Of a stretch of 64,000 nt of DNA, positions 7,679-16,396 are shown in pieces. Numbering within the stretch: the stretch's first letter is position 1; every line of letters begins with the position of its first letter. The position numbers and the translations under genes were made by a program. Below the pieces are notes generated by a model, which was not told the DNA's origin, ran no database searches, and worked only from the letters and a program-made list of their open reading frames with translations. The DNA is from VBDM01 sp035519135 (GTDB taxonomy: Bacteria; Pseudomonadota; Gammaproteobacteria; Burkholderiales; SG8-39). Location of the stretch: NCBI GenBank assembly GCA_035519135.1, contig DATIWX010000135.1:3815-67814 (forward strand), read 5' to 3'.

Positions 7679-8674
7679 ATGACCGAACGCATCCAGGACG
7701 TCGCCCATCTGGGCAGGATCGAGCTGCTCACCCCGAAGATCGAGCGCACGCGCTGGTTTTTCGAAACGCTGCTGGGGATGGAGGTCGCGCACGAGGCGGG
7801 CAAGTCCCTCTATCTGCGCGGTTACGGCGATTACGCCTCGAGCACGCTCAAGCTCACGGAGTCGGACAGGCCCGGCATCGGCTTCATTTCCTGGCGCACG
7901 GCGAGCCCCGAAGCTCTGGACCGCCGGGTGGCGGCGATCAAGAAGGCGGGCCTGGGCGACCGCTGGCACGAGGCGGAGTTCGGGCGCGGCGCGGCCTTCC
8001 GCTTCCGCGATCCCGACGGCCACCACATGGACGTGTACTACGAGGAGCAGAAGTACGTCGCGCCCGCGCACCTGCGCTCGACGCTCAAGAACCTGCCGAT
8101 GAAGTACACCGCGCGCGGCGTGGACGTGAGGCGCCTCGACCACCTCGCGCTGCTGGCGCACGACGTCGGACCGAACCGCAAGTTCGCGCAGGACGTGCTC
8201 GGGTTCGCGCTGCGCGAGCAGGTGATCTTCGACCAGGGAAAGACCGAGCTCGGGTCCTGGCTCAGCCCTTCGCCCGTGCACCACCAGGTGGCCTACGTCG
8301 CCGACGCCAAGGGCGGGCACGGCCGGCTGCACCACATCTCGCTGTGGGTGGACAACCGCGAAGACGTGCTGCGCGCGGCCGACATCCTCGCGGAGAACGG
8401 CGTGTTCATCGAGGCCGGCCCCTCGAAGCACAACAATTCGCAGGGCTTCTACCTGTATTCCTACGAGCCCGGCGGAAACCGCGTCGAGGTCTACTCCGGC
8501 AGCTACCTGGTGTTCGCGCCGGACTGGGAGGTCGTGACCTGGAACGAGGACGAGCGCGGTACCGGCGTCTACTGGGGCTCGCCCCTGCCCGATAGCTTCA
8601 TCACCTACGGCACGCCCGATGTGGCGGAGGAGATGGCCCTGGCGAGGAAGATCCCGGTTTTCGATCCGGTATAG
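7679..8674 (+). CDS. Extradiol ring-cleavage dioxygenase (catechol 2,3-dioxygenase type, VOC superfamily)
   Basis: The 331-residue protein has two VOC (glyoxalase/bleomycin resistance) modules, about 8-130 and 145-285. The C-terminal module carries the Fe(II) triad: His in RRLDHLALL, His in RLHHISLW and Glu in NRVEVYSG. This places it with type I extradiol dioxygenases, which open catechols with O2 in the cytoplasm. The real start is the ATG at 7679, since upstream codons lack similarity. It is first in a likely operon with the cNMP-binding, APH/ATPase and DHH genes. An O2-consuming enzyme behind an FNR-type box is unexpected. Confidence 0.88.
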   Translation: MTERIQDVAHLGRIELLTPKIERTRWFFETLLGMEVAHEAGKSLYLRGYGDYASSTLKLTESDRPGIGFISWRTASPEALDRRVAAIKKAGLGDRWHEAEFGRGAAFRFRDPDGHHMDVYYEEQKYVAPAHLRSTLKNLPMKYTARGVDVRRLDHLALLAHDVGPNRKFAQDVLGFALREQVIFDQGKTELGSWLSPSPVHHQVAYVADAKGGHGRLHHISLWVDNREDVLRAADILAENGVFIEAGPSKHNNSQGFYLYSYEPGGNRVEVYSGSYLVFAPDWEVVTWNEDERGTGVYWGSPLPDSFITYGTPDVAEEMALARKIPVFDPV

Positions 8675-8690
8675 CCGGCCAGGAGCGGAC

Positions 8691-9179
8691 ATGGCGGACG
8701 CAACGAAACTTCAGCTGATGCGCGAGTCGGCGCTCGCGACGGAGCTCGATGCGAAGCAGTGCGCCGTGCTCGCTGATCTGGTCACGGTGCGCGACCTCGC
8801 CGACGGCGAGGTGCTGGTCGACGAGGGCGCGAGCGACGATCACGTGCACACCGTCGTGAGCGGAACGCTCGCGGTGGCGAAGCAGGTCCCGCCGGGAGGC
8901 CAGTGGATCAACCTGAACGTCCTCACCAAGGGCGACCTCGCCGGCGAGCTGGCTTTCATGGACGGCAAGCCGCACTACGCGGCTCTCCGCGCGGTCGGCC
9001 CGACCAGGATACTGAGCCTGAAGCGCGAAAGACTCGAATCGCTTCTCGGCAGCGAGCCGCTCATCGTCTATCGGGTGATGCGCGCCATCTTCCGCGTCGT
9101 GCACGGCATACTGCATCGCATGGCGCTGCAGGCGAGCGAGCTCACCAATTACATCTACAAGCAGCACGGCAAATACTAG
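8691..9179 (+). CDS. Stand-alone cyclic nucleotide-binding-fold protein
   Basis: The 162-residue protein is a single CRP-type effector-binding beta-roll (about 10-125) plus a C-terminal helix, without a helix-turn-helix. The phosphate-binding cassette region reads GDLAGELAFMDGKPHYAALRA. The Arg that normally precedes Ser/Thr-Ala and contacts the cyclic phosphate is replaced (PHYAAL), so cAMP binding is doubtful. It starts 16 bases after the dioxygenase stop. It may be a protein-protein regulator rather than a DNA-binding factor; that is inference. Confidence 0.8.
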   Translation: MADATKLQLMRESALATELDAKQCAVLADLVTVRDLADGEVLVDEGASDDHVHTVVSGTLAVAKQVPPGGQWINLNVLTKGDLAGELAFMDGKPHYAALRAVGPTRILSLKRERLESLLGSEPLIVYRVMRAIFRVVHGILHRMALQASELTNYIYKQHGKY

Positions 9180-9197
9180 GGCCGGAGGTGATTGGGT

Positions 9198-10835
9198 ATG
9201 CTTCGGGGAACCGCCCTGAGTGGATTCCCCGCCGTGTCCCGTCCCAGCGAATCGGACCGCCTCCTCGCCGCCCTGCGCGAGCCTGCCTGCTACCCGCACG
9301 CGGCGGGGACGGTCGAGCTGATCGAGACCCATATCTCATGGGTGTTTCTCGCCGGCGAGTTCGCGTACAAGATCAAGAAGCCGGTGAACCTCGGATTCCT
9401 CGATTTCGGCACGCTCGAAAAGCGGCGTTTCTACTGCGAGGAGGAGCTGCGGCTCAACCGGCGCACGGCGCCGGGCCTCTACGTAGACGTCGTTCCCGTC
9501 GCCGAGAGCCGGGACGGGCTGCGCGTGGGCGGGACGGGGAAGGCGATCGAGTACGCGCTCAGGATGCGGCGTTTCCCGCAGGAAGCCCTCGCCGATGCCG
9601 TGGCCCGGCGCGGCGAGCTGCGCGCCGCCCAGGCCGAAGCGATCGCCGCCGCCATCGCCGCGTTTCACGCCGGCATTCCGGCGGCGGCCCAGGATTCCGG
9701 ATACGGTTCTCCCGACCATGTCACCGCGCCGGCGCTGGCCAACTTCGAGCAGCTCGGCGGGCTGGTCGCCGATCCGGCCGAGAGCGCCAGGCTCGAGGAG
9801 CTGCGCGACTGGACCCGGAACGAAGGCGCGCGGCTGCGCGAAACCTTCGCCGCGCGCAAGCGCGGCGGGTTCGTGCGCGAGTGCCACGGCGACCTGCATC
9901 TCGGCAACATCGCGTTTCTCGAGGGGCGGCCCGTGCCGTTCGATTGCATCGAATTCGACCCGCGGCTCCGCTGGATCGACGTGATGAACGAAATCGCGTT
10001 CCTCGCGATGGATCTGCTCGAGCACGGGCTGAACGCGGCCGCCTGGCGGTTCCTGAACGCCTATCTCGAGACCACGGGGGACTACGCGGGCGTGCGGGTG
10101 CTGCGCTACTACCTCGTCTATCGCGCCACGGTGAGGGCGATGGTCGCCTGCATACGCCTGCATCAGCCGGGAGCCGGCGCGGCGGCGCAGGGCAGGGCGC
10201 ACCGCGAGTACGGAGAGTATCTCGCGCTGGCGGGGTCGCTGGCCGGTTCTGCCCGGCGCGCGCTCATCGTGATGCACGGCCTGTCGGGTTCCGGCAAGAC
10301 GACCGTGGCGCAGAGGATGTCGGAGAGCCTCGGCGCGGTGCGCGTGCGCTCCGATGTCGAGCGCAAGCGCCTGCACGGCCTGGCCGCCGGGGCGCGGACG
10401 CAGTCGCAGCCGTTCGGCGGGATCTACGCGCCCGAGGCCACGCGCCTGACCTACGCGAGGCTCGCGCAGGCGGCGCGCGACGTCGTCGAATCGCGATACG
10501 GCGTGATCGTCGATGCCGCTTTCCTGCGGCGCGCGGAGCGCGAGCAGTTCCGGGCGCTCGCCCGGGAGCTCGGAGCGCCGTTCCTGATCGCGTCGTGCCG
10601 GGCCGGCGAGGCGGCGCTGCGCGCCCGCGTCGCGCGCAGAGAGACGGCGGCGAGCGATGCCTCCGAAGCCGGCGTGTCCGTGCTGGAGAATCAGCTCGCG
10701 ACGCAGGAGCCGCTCGGCGCCGACGAGCTCGCGCACGCCGCGCTGATCGACACCGAGCGGGACGAAGCCGCCCTGGAGGAGGCGATCGCGGGAATCGCAG
10801 GCCGCCTCGAGACCGCAGGCGCGACTGATGGCTGA
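9198..10835 (+). CDS. Fused aminoglycoside phosphotransferase-like kinase and P-loop ATPase
   Basis: This 545-residue fusion has an APH-like N-terminal half with the Brenner-type motif CHGDLHLGNIAF and a metal-binding FDCIEFDP. Its C-terminal half is a zeta-toxin/gluconate-kinase-like P-loop ATPase with GLSGSGKTTVA near residue 360. Proteins of this architecture (COG2187 plus COG0645) are widespread, mostly uncharacterised, and not linked to drug resistance by sequence. It lies 18 bases after the cNMP-binding gene and its last 8 bases overlap the DHH gene, so the four genes are probably one transcript. Confidence 0.82.
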   Translation: MLRGTALSGFPAVSRPSESDRLLAALREPACYPHAAGTVELIETHISWVFLAGEFAYKIKKPVNLGFLDFGTLEKRRFYCEEELRLNRRTAPGLYVDVVPVAESRDGLRVGGTGKAIEYALRMRRFPQEALADAVARRGELRAAQAEAIAAAIAAFHAGIPAAAQDSGYGSPDHVTAPALANFEQLGGLVADPAESARLEELRDWTRNEGARLRETFAARKRGGFVRECHGDLHLGNIAFLEGRPVPFDCIEFDPRLRWIDVMNEIAFLAMDLLEHGLNAAAWRFLNAYLETTGDYAGVRVLRYYLVYRATVRAMVACIRLHQPGAGAAAQGRAHREYGEYLALAGSLAGSARRALIVMHGLSGSGKTTVAQRMSESLGAVRVRSDVERKRLHGLAAGARTQSQPFGGIYAPEATRLTYARLAQAARDVVESRYGVIVDAAFLRRAEREQFRALARELGAPFLIASCRAGEAALRARVARRETAASDASEAGVSVLENQLATQEPLGADELAHAALIDTERDEAALEEAIAGIAGRLETAGATDG

Positions 10836-11784
10836 GATCGACGTCTTCAACGGCGACGCGGACGGCATGTGTTCGCTGCGCCAGCTTCGCCTCGCCGAGC
10901 CGGCCGACTCGCTGCTGGTCACCGGCCCGAAGCGGGACATCGCCCTGCTCGACCGCGTCCGGGCCGGGGCGGGCGACGTCGTGACCGTTCTCGACATCTC
11001 CCTCGAGCGCAACCGCGCGGCGCTGCTCGCGCTTCTCGGGCGCGGCGCGCGAGTGCGCTACTTCGATCATCACTTCGCGGGCGAGGTGCCCGTGCATCCG
11101 CGGCTCGAGGCCGTGCTCGACGCGTCGCCCGAGAGCTGTACCAGCGTGCTCGTCGACCGCCACCTCGGCGGGCGCTTCCGCGCCTGGGCTGTGGTCGGGG
11201 CCTTCGGCGACAATCTGGACGAGGTCGCGTTGCGCCTGGGCGGCTCGCTCGCCCTGGGCGCCGCGGAGCTGGAGAAGCTGCGCGAGCTGGGGCGCGGCCT
11301 CAACTACAACGCCTACGGCGGGAGCGAGTCCGACCTGCTGGTGCGTCCTGCGCGGCTGTACGGGCTGCTCGCCCAATACGAGGATCCGCTGAAGTTCGCC
11401 GCCAGGGAAAGGATCTTCAGGCGCCTGCAGGGCGCGATGCACGCGGATCTCAAGGCGGCCATGAGCGTGCCGCCGCACTGGTCGGGCGAGCGCGCCAGCG
11501 CGTACCTGCTCCCGAACCGCCCGTCCAGCCGCCGCGTCCTCGGCGTGTTCGCGAATCATCTTGCCCGCGTCGAGCCGCGCCGCGCGCACGCGGTGCTCGC
11601 ACCCGAGTCGAACGGCGGCTACATCGTGAGCCTGCGCGTGCCCGAGACGAGCGGAACGAGCGCCGACGCCTTCTGCCGGGAATTCCCCTCCGGGGGCGGA
11701 CGGCGCACCGCGGCGGGCATCGACGAGCTGCCCGAGGAGCGGCTGGCCGAGCTCGTCGAGCGGTTTGCCGCGACGTTCGGCTAG
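10828..11784 (+). CDS. DHH-family phosphoesterase
   Basis: A 318-residue protein with the N-terminal DHH module: FNGDADGMCS near the start, DISLERN, then DHH itself at about residues 80-82, and CTSVLV. A DHHA1-like substrate-binding C-terminus carries SGTSADAFCREFPSGGGRRT. DHH proteins are Mn-dependent hydrolases of cyclic dinucleotides, nanoRNA or pyrophosphate. This subgroup lacks an assigned substrate. It overlaps the preceding kinase gene by 8 bases. Pairing with a cNMP-fold protein in one operon makes a nucleotide-signalling role attractive but unproven. Confidence 0.8.
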   Translation: MAEIDVFNGDADGMCSLRQLRLAEPADSLLVTGPKRDIALLDRVRAGAGDVVTVLDISLERNRAALLALLGRGARVRYFDHHFAGEVPVHPRLEAVLDASPESCTSVLVDRHLGGRFRAWAVVGAFGDNLDEVALRLGGSLALGAAELEKLRELGRGLNYNAYGGSESDLLVRPARLYGLLAQYEDPLKFAARERIFRRLQGAMHADLKAAMSVPPHWSGERASAYLLPNRPSSRRVLGVFANHLARVEPRRAHAVLAPESNGGYIVSLRVPETSGTSADAFCREFPSGGGRRTAAGIDELPEERLAELVERFAATFG

Positions 11785-11791
11785 GTTCGGT

Positions 11792-14700
11792 TCACGCCTT
11801 CCCGCGCGGGGGGGCCTCGAAGCGCCGGCGGTAAGCGACGTAGTAGAGCACCGGAATTACCACCAGCGTGAGCGCGGTCGACACGAAGATGCCGAAAATG
11901 AGCGCGATCGCCAGGCCGTTGAAGATGGGATCGTCGAGGATGAACGCGGCGCCGAGCATCGCCGCGAGCGCGGTGAGCGCGATCGGCTTGGCCCGCGCGA
12001 TCGCCGACTGAACCACCGCCTCGCCGAAAGGCACGCCTTCCTCGACCTTGAGGTTGATGAAGTCGACGAGCAGGATGGAGTTCCGGACGATGATGCCGGC
12101 GAGCGCGATCATGCCGATCATCGAGGTGGCGGTGAAGTTGGCGCCGAGCAGCGCGTGGCCGGGCATCACGCCGATCACGGTGAGAGGAATCGGCGCCATG
12201 ATCACCAGCGGCGTCACATAGGAGCGGAACTGCGCGACGACCAGGAGATAGATGAGGATCAGCCCGACGCCGTAGGCCAGGCCCATGTCGCGGAAGGTCT
12301 CGTAGGTGACCTGCCATTCGCCGTCCCACTTGATCGCGAACTGCCGGTACGGGTCGGAGGGCTGGCGCACGAAGTATTCGCCGAGCCCACCGCCTTCCCC
12401 TTGGGCGGCGCCCGCGATCCGGGCGCGCGCGGCGAACATGCCGTAGAGCGGGCTGTCGACGCGCCCCGTCTGATCGCCGATGACGTATACGACCGGGAGC
12501 AGGTCCTTGTGATAGAGCGGCCGGTCGCGGTCGTTGCGCGCGATATGGACCACTTCCGAGAGCGGCACCAGCGCACCCGAGGGTGCGCGCACCGCGAGCT
12601 TGAGGAATTCGCCCAGCTCCCCCTGCCGCTCGGAGGGCAGCGCAAGACGCACCGGCACCTCGTACTTCGATGCCCCGTCGTGCAGCGGCGTCACGTCGGC
12701 GCCGGACAGCCCCACGCGCATGGTTTCGACGACGTCGCGTCGCGTCACGCCGAGCAGCGCCGCCTTGCCCTGGTCGACTCTCAGCAGCAGGCGCGGTGCG
12801 GCGTCTTCGACGCTGTCGTCGATGCCGACGACGTCCGGGGTCGAGGCGAGGGCTTCGCGTACGCGCTTGGCGACGCGCACGCGCCCCGGCTCGTCCGGCC
12901 CGTAGACCTCCGCGACGATGGGCGAGAGCACCGGCGGCCCGGGCGGCACCTCCACCACCTTCACCCGCGCGTTCCAACGCAGCGCGATCTCCTCGAGCCT
13001 GGGCCGCACGCCTTGCGCGATCTCGTGGCTCTTGCGCGAGCGCTCCTTCTTGCCGACGAGGTTGACCTGGAGGTCGCCGGCCTCGGAGGCGGTGCGCAGG
13101 TAGTACTGGCGCACCAGGCCGTTGAAGCTGATCGGCGAAGCGAGGCCCGCGTAGGCCTGGTAGTCGGTGACCTCGGGGACGCTCGCGAGGTAGGCGCCCA
13201 TGTCGTGCAGCGCGCCGGCGGTCGCCTCGAGCGGGGTTCCCGCCGGCATGTCGACCACGACCTGGAATTCCGACTTGTTGTCGAAGGGGAGCATCTTCAG
13301 CACCACCCACTTCACCGCGGCGAGCGAGACGGAGAGCACGATCAGGGCAGCGATCGCGCCGTACAGCCAGCGCCGGTTGCGCGCGGCCGACGCCGCGCCG
13401 ACGAAAGGCCCGAGGACGCGGCGGAAAAAACGGTCCAGCCGCCCGGTCGCCGCCTTCTCGCCGTGGGCGTGCCTGTGCAGCAGCCTGAGCGCGAGCCAGG
13501 GCGTGACGGTGAACGCGATCGCGAGCGAGATGACCATCCCCATGCTGGCGTTGATCGGGATCGGGCTCATGTAGGGGCCCATGAGGCCGGACACGAACGC
13601 CATCGGCAGGAGCGCGGCGATCACCGTGAGGGTGGCGAGAATGGTCGGCCCGCCGACCTCGTCGACCGCGTCCGGGATCACGCCCGTGAGCGGCCCGGGG
13701 TCGAGCGACATGCGCCGGTGGATGTTCTCGACCACGACGATGGCGTCGTCCACCAGGATGCCGATCGAGAAGATCAGCGCGAAGAGCGAGACGCGATTGA
13801 GGGTGAAACCCCAGGCCCAGGAGGCGAACAGCGTCGTCGCGAGCGTGAGCAGCACCGCCATCCCCACGATCAGCGCCTCGCGCCGGCCAAGCGTTACGAA
13901 CACCAGCACGACCACCGACAAGGTGGCGAAGACGAGCTTGTGGATGAGCTGTTGCGCTTTTTCGTCGGCGCTTGCGCCGTAGTTGCGCGTGACGGTGATG
14001 CGCACGTCGTCCGGGATCACGGTGCCGCGGAGCTCGTTCATGCGTTCCAGCACCCGCCCGGCGACGTCCACCGCGTTCTCGCCGGGCTTCTTGGTGATCT
14101 GCAGCGTCACCGCCGGTTGCTCCGTGCCCGGGTGCCCGCCCTGCTTCGCAGCCGATGGTCCGAAGCCCGTCCAGACGTAGCGCGCCGGCTGCTCGGGGCC
14201 GTCGATCACCTCGGCCACGTCGGCGAGAAACACCGGACGCCGCTCGAATGCGCCCACCACCAGCTCCTTCAGGTCGGCGGCCGATTCGAGATAGTTGCCG
14301 GTCTCGACCACGATCTCGCGGTTCTCGCGCACCAGCTTCCCGGTGGGCAGGGCGATGTTGGCGAGCTGCAGGGCGTTGCGTACGTCGAGCGCCGAGACCT
14401 CGTAGGCGTTCAGCCGGTCCGGATCGAGCAGCACGCGCACCGCGCGCCCGGGGCCGCCCAGGGTCTGGACCTCGCGCGTGCCCGGGACGCGCTTGAACTC
14501 GATTTCGGCGGCATGAGCGACGCGCTCCAGCTCGAAGGCGCCGCGGCCGCGGTCTTCGCTCCACAGCGTGAGCGTGACCACGGGAACGTCGTCGATGCCC
14601 TTGGGCTTGATGATGGGATCGAGGATGCCCAGCTCGGGCGACACCCAGTCGCGGTTGGAATTGATGGTGTCGTAGAGGCGCACCAGCGCGTCGATGCGCG

Positions 14701-15007
14701 GCACGCCGACCTTGAACTGCACCGTGAGCACCGCCATGCCGGGGCGCGACACCGAGAACACGTGCTCGATGCCGCTCATCTGCGCGAGCACCTGCTCGGC
14801 GGGCGTGGCGACGAGCGCCTCGACGTCGCGCGCCGAGGCGCCGGGGAAGGGCACGAAGACGTTCGCCATGGTGACGTTGATCTGCGGTTCCTCCTCGCGC
14901 GGCGTCACCGCCACCGCGAACAGGCCGAGCAGGAACGCGACCAGCGCGATCAGCGGGGTAAGCTGCGAGTCCTGGAAGAACCGCGCGATGCGGCCCGAGA
15001 TGCCCAT
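11792..15007 (-). CDS. RND-family efflux permease
   Basis: The 1071-residue length and duplicated architecture are those of RND transporters. One helix at about 15-35 is followed by a periplasmic porter loop, helices 2-6 including the proton-relay pair in SIGILVDDAIVVVENIHRR, a second periplasmic loop, and helices 8-12 with MIALAGIIVRNSILLVDF. The Lys normally found in helix 10 of AcrB is Arg here, as in many putative RND members. It pumps unknown substrates with the adaptor encoded 12 bases upstream. No outer membrane factor is nearby. The operon is headed by the DUF2892 gene behind an FNR-type box. Confidence 0.92.
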   Translation of the reverse strand: MGISGRIARFFQDSQLTPLIALVAFLLGLFAVAVTPREEEPQINVTMANVFVPFPGASARDVEALVATPAEQVLAQMSGIEHVFSVSRPGMAVLTVQFKVGVPRIDALVRLYDTINSNRDWVSPELGILDPIIKPKGIDDVPVVTLTLWSEDRGRGAFELERVAHAAEIEFKRVPGTREVQTLGGPGRAVRVLLDPDRLNAYEVSALDVRNALQLANIALPTGKLVRENREIVVETGNYLESAADLKELVVGAFERRPVFLADVAEVIDGPEQPARYVWTGFGPSAAKQGGHPGTEQPAVTLQITKKPGENAVDVAGRVLERMNELRGTVIPDDVRITVTRNYGASADEKAQQLIHKLVFATLSVVVLVFVTLGRREALIVGMAVLLTLATTLFASWAWGFTLNRVSLFALIFSIGILVDDAIVVVENIHRRMSLDPGPLTGVIPDAVDEVGGPTILATLTVIAALLPMAFVSGLMGPYMSPIPINASMGMVISLAIAFTVTPWLALRLLHRHAHGEKAATGRLDRFFRRVLGPFVGAASAARNRRWLYGAIAALIVLSVSLAAVKWVVLKMLPFDNKSEFQVVVDMPAGTPLEATAGALHDMGAYLASVPEVTDYQAYAGLASPISFNGLVRQYYLRTASEAGDLQVNLVGKKERSRKSHEIAQGVRPRLEEIALRWNARVKVVEVPPGPPVLSPIVAEVYGPDEPGRVRVAKRVREALASTPDVVGIDDSVEDAAPRLLLRVDQGKAALLGVTRRDVVETMRVGLSGADVTPLHDGASKYEVPVRLALPSERQGELGEFLKLAVRAPSGALVPLSEVVHIARNDRDRPLYHKDLLPVVYVIGDQTGRVDSPLYGMFAARARIAGAAQGEGGGLGEYFVRQPSDPYRQFAIKWDGEWQVTYETFRDMGLAYGVGLILIYLLVVAQFRSYVTPLVIMAPIPLTVIGVMPGHALLGANFTATSMIGMIALAGIIVRNSILLVDFINLKVEEGVPFGEAVVQSAIARAKPIALTALAAMLGAAFILDDPIFNGLAIALIFGIFVSTALTLVVIPVLYYVAYRRRFEAPPRGKA

Positions 15008-15019
15008 GCGGCCAGGCCC

Positions 15020-16075
15020 TCAGTTGGCCGCGCGCGGCCCGGCTTCCGCCGCCGCTTTCAGCGGCTCGAGCGCGACGCGGTCGCCCGGCCGCAGGCCCGC
15101 CAGCACCTCGACCGAGCTTTCGTCGGACGCGGCGCCGAGGCGGATCTGGCGCAGCTGCAGCGAGCCGTCTCCTCCCACCACGTACGCCGCGACGACCTCG
15201 CTGCGCTGGACGAGCGCCGCGCGCGGCATCAGCAGCCGCGGCTCGCGCCCGACGATGAAATGCGCTCGCGCGTAGATGCCGGGGTAGACGCCGCGCACGT
15301 CCGGCGGCAGCTCTAGCCGCACCTGCGTCGTGTGCGTGCGCGGATCGGCGGCGGGGACGATGGTCACGCGCCTCGCCTCGATCCACTTGCCGACCGAGGG
15401 GATCTCGACGCGCGCCCTGCCGCTCGCCTGGATCGCGCCGATCTGTGCCTGCGGGACGGTGGCGGTGACGCGCAGCGTGGCGGGATCGAACCCGGTCATG
15501 AGCGGCCTGCCCGGCACCGCCATCTCGCCCAGCTCGACGTGGCGCGCCGATACCAGGCCGCTGTACGGCGCGACGATGGTGGCGAAGCTGCGCTCGGTCG
15601 CGGCCTGGCTCGCGCCCGCGAGCAGCGCGGTCAGGCGCGCCTGCGCCGCCTTGTAGTCCGACTCGGACTTGTCGAGCGCCGCCTCGCTGAGGAATTTCTG
15701 CGCGACCAGCTGCCTGGAACGCTCGTACTGCACGCGCGCGTTGCGCAGCTCGGCCTCGGCCTGGCGCACCTGCGCCTCGCTCGCCTCGAGGGCCTGCGCC
15801 GCGGCGCGCTCGTCGATGCGCACGATGACGTCGCCTTTCTTCACGTAGTCGCCGACGTCGAAACGCAGCTCGACGATGCGGCCCGCGACCTGCGCGGCGA
15901 CGGTCGATTGCCGCACCGCCTCGATCACCGCTTCGGCGGAGTACGTCAGCCCGACCTCGCGCATCTCGACCGCGGCCGTCTTGACGCTCGCGGCTCGCGC
16001 GGGCTCGCGCGGCGCCTCGCCCTGGCCGCAGGCGGCGAGGAGCAGCGCCGACACGGCGGCGAGTAGCGGCTTCAC
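15020..16075 (-). CDS. RND periplasmic adaptor (membrane fusion) lipoprotein
   Basis: The 351-residue protein begins at a GTG overlapping the TGA of the DUF2892 gene (GTGA). It has a lipoprotein signal ending in LLLAAC, so the Cys should be lipidated. The lipoyl/hairpin region follows (VAGRIVELRFDVGDYVKKGD and a coiled coil around 95-165), then a beta-barrel and a membrane-proximal domain. Adaptors of this type bridge the RND pump and an outer membrane channel. Both neighbours are on the same strand within 12 bases, which supports one operon. Confidence 0.9.
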   Translation of the reverse strand: MKPLLAAVSALLLAACGQGEAPREPARAASVKTAAVEMREVGLTYSAEAVIEAVRQSTVAAQVAGRIVELRFDVGDYVKKGDVIVRIDERAAAQALEASEAQVRQAEAELRNARVQYERSRQLVAQKFLSEAALDKSESDYKAAQARLTALLAGASQAATERSFATIVAPYSGLVSARHVELGEMAVPGRPLMTGFDPATLRVTATVPQAQIGAIQASGRARVEIPSVGKWIEARRVTIVPAADPRTHTTQVRLELPPDVRGVYPGIYARAHFIVGREPRLLMPRAALVQRSEVVAAYVVGGDGSLQLRQIRLGAASDESSVEVLAGLRPGDRVALEPLKAAAEAGPRAAN

Positions 16076-16296
16076 ATTCCGCCGGGAGAGGCGGCGCTCT
16101 TCACGCCGAAGCGCAGCAGGATCGACTCGAGCGGGCAGACCCGGGTGAAGCCGCTCTGGAACAGGTTCGCGCCGACGAACAGGGTGAACCACAGGAAATG
16201 CCTGCTCACGAAGATCGGGCTCGCTTCCACGCCGAGGGCGAGCGAGGCGATGACAAATGCGCCCGCGAAGATGCGGACCAGCCGTTCGGTCGTCAT
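16072..16296 (-). CDS. DUF2892 (YgaP-like) two-helix membrane protein
   Basis: A 74-residue protein with two hydrophobic helices, about 8-28 and 32-50, and the family's FTRVCPLESILLRFG end, with the single Cys in CPLE. The ATG at 16296 is preceded by AAAGGAG at good spacing, so I reject the longer upstream frame. It is first in the operon with the adaptor and RND pump. In other genomes DUF2892 is often found with rhodanese or sulfur-related domains; the role here is unclear. Confidence 0.85.
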   Translation of the reverse strand: MTTERLVRIFAGAFVIASLALGVEASPIFVSRHFLWFTLFVGANLFQSGFTRVCPLESILLRFGVKSAASPGGM

Positions 16297-16344
16297 GTCG
16301 ATGTCTCCTTTGGCGCCATGTTCCGCTCTTGCTAAGGACGCGGT

Positions 16345-16358
16345 TTGACGCAGATCAA
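16345..16358. promoter_or_regulatory. FNR/ANR-type site upstream of DUF2892-RND operon
   Basis: TTGACGCAGATCAA has one mismatch to TTGAT-N4-ATCAA. On the minus strand a GAACAT hexamer (16318-16323) stands at class II spacing, giving a 14-base leader before the DUF2892 ATG. On the plus side it faces only the pseudogene. Confidence 0.65.
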
Positions 16359-16396
16359 GCCGCGAGCCGGCGCGCCCCGTATTCTGGGCGGCGACC

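Noticed and set aside
8691..9179. The FNR-family regulator of the island
   Set aside because: It has the CRP-type beta-roll but no helix-turn-helix and no N-terminal cysteine cluster, so it cannot be the DNA-binding regulator.
9198..10835. Aminoglycoside resistance gene
   Set aside because: The APH-like half belongs to a widespread fused family without known resistance function, and the context is not a resistance region.
11765..15316. Long plus-strand frame of about 1183 codons across the RND gene
   Set aside because: It is antisense to a clear RND permease and adaptor, and its product is a low-complexity His/Arg/Asp-rich chain with no domain.
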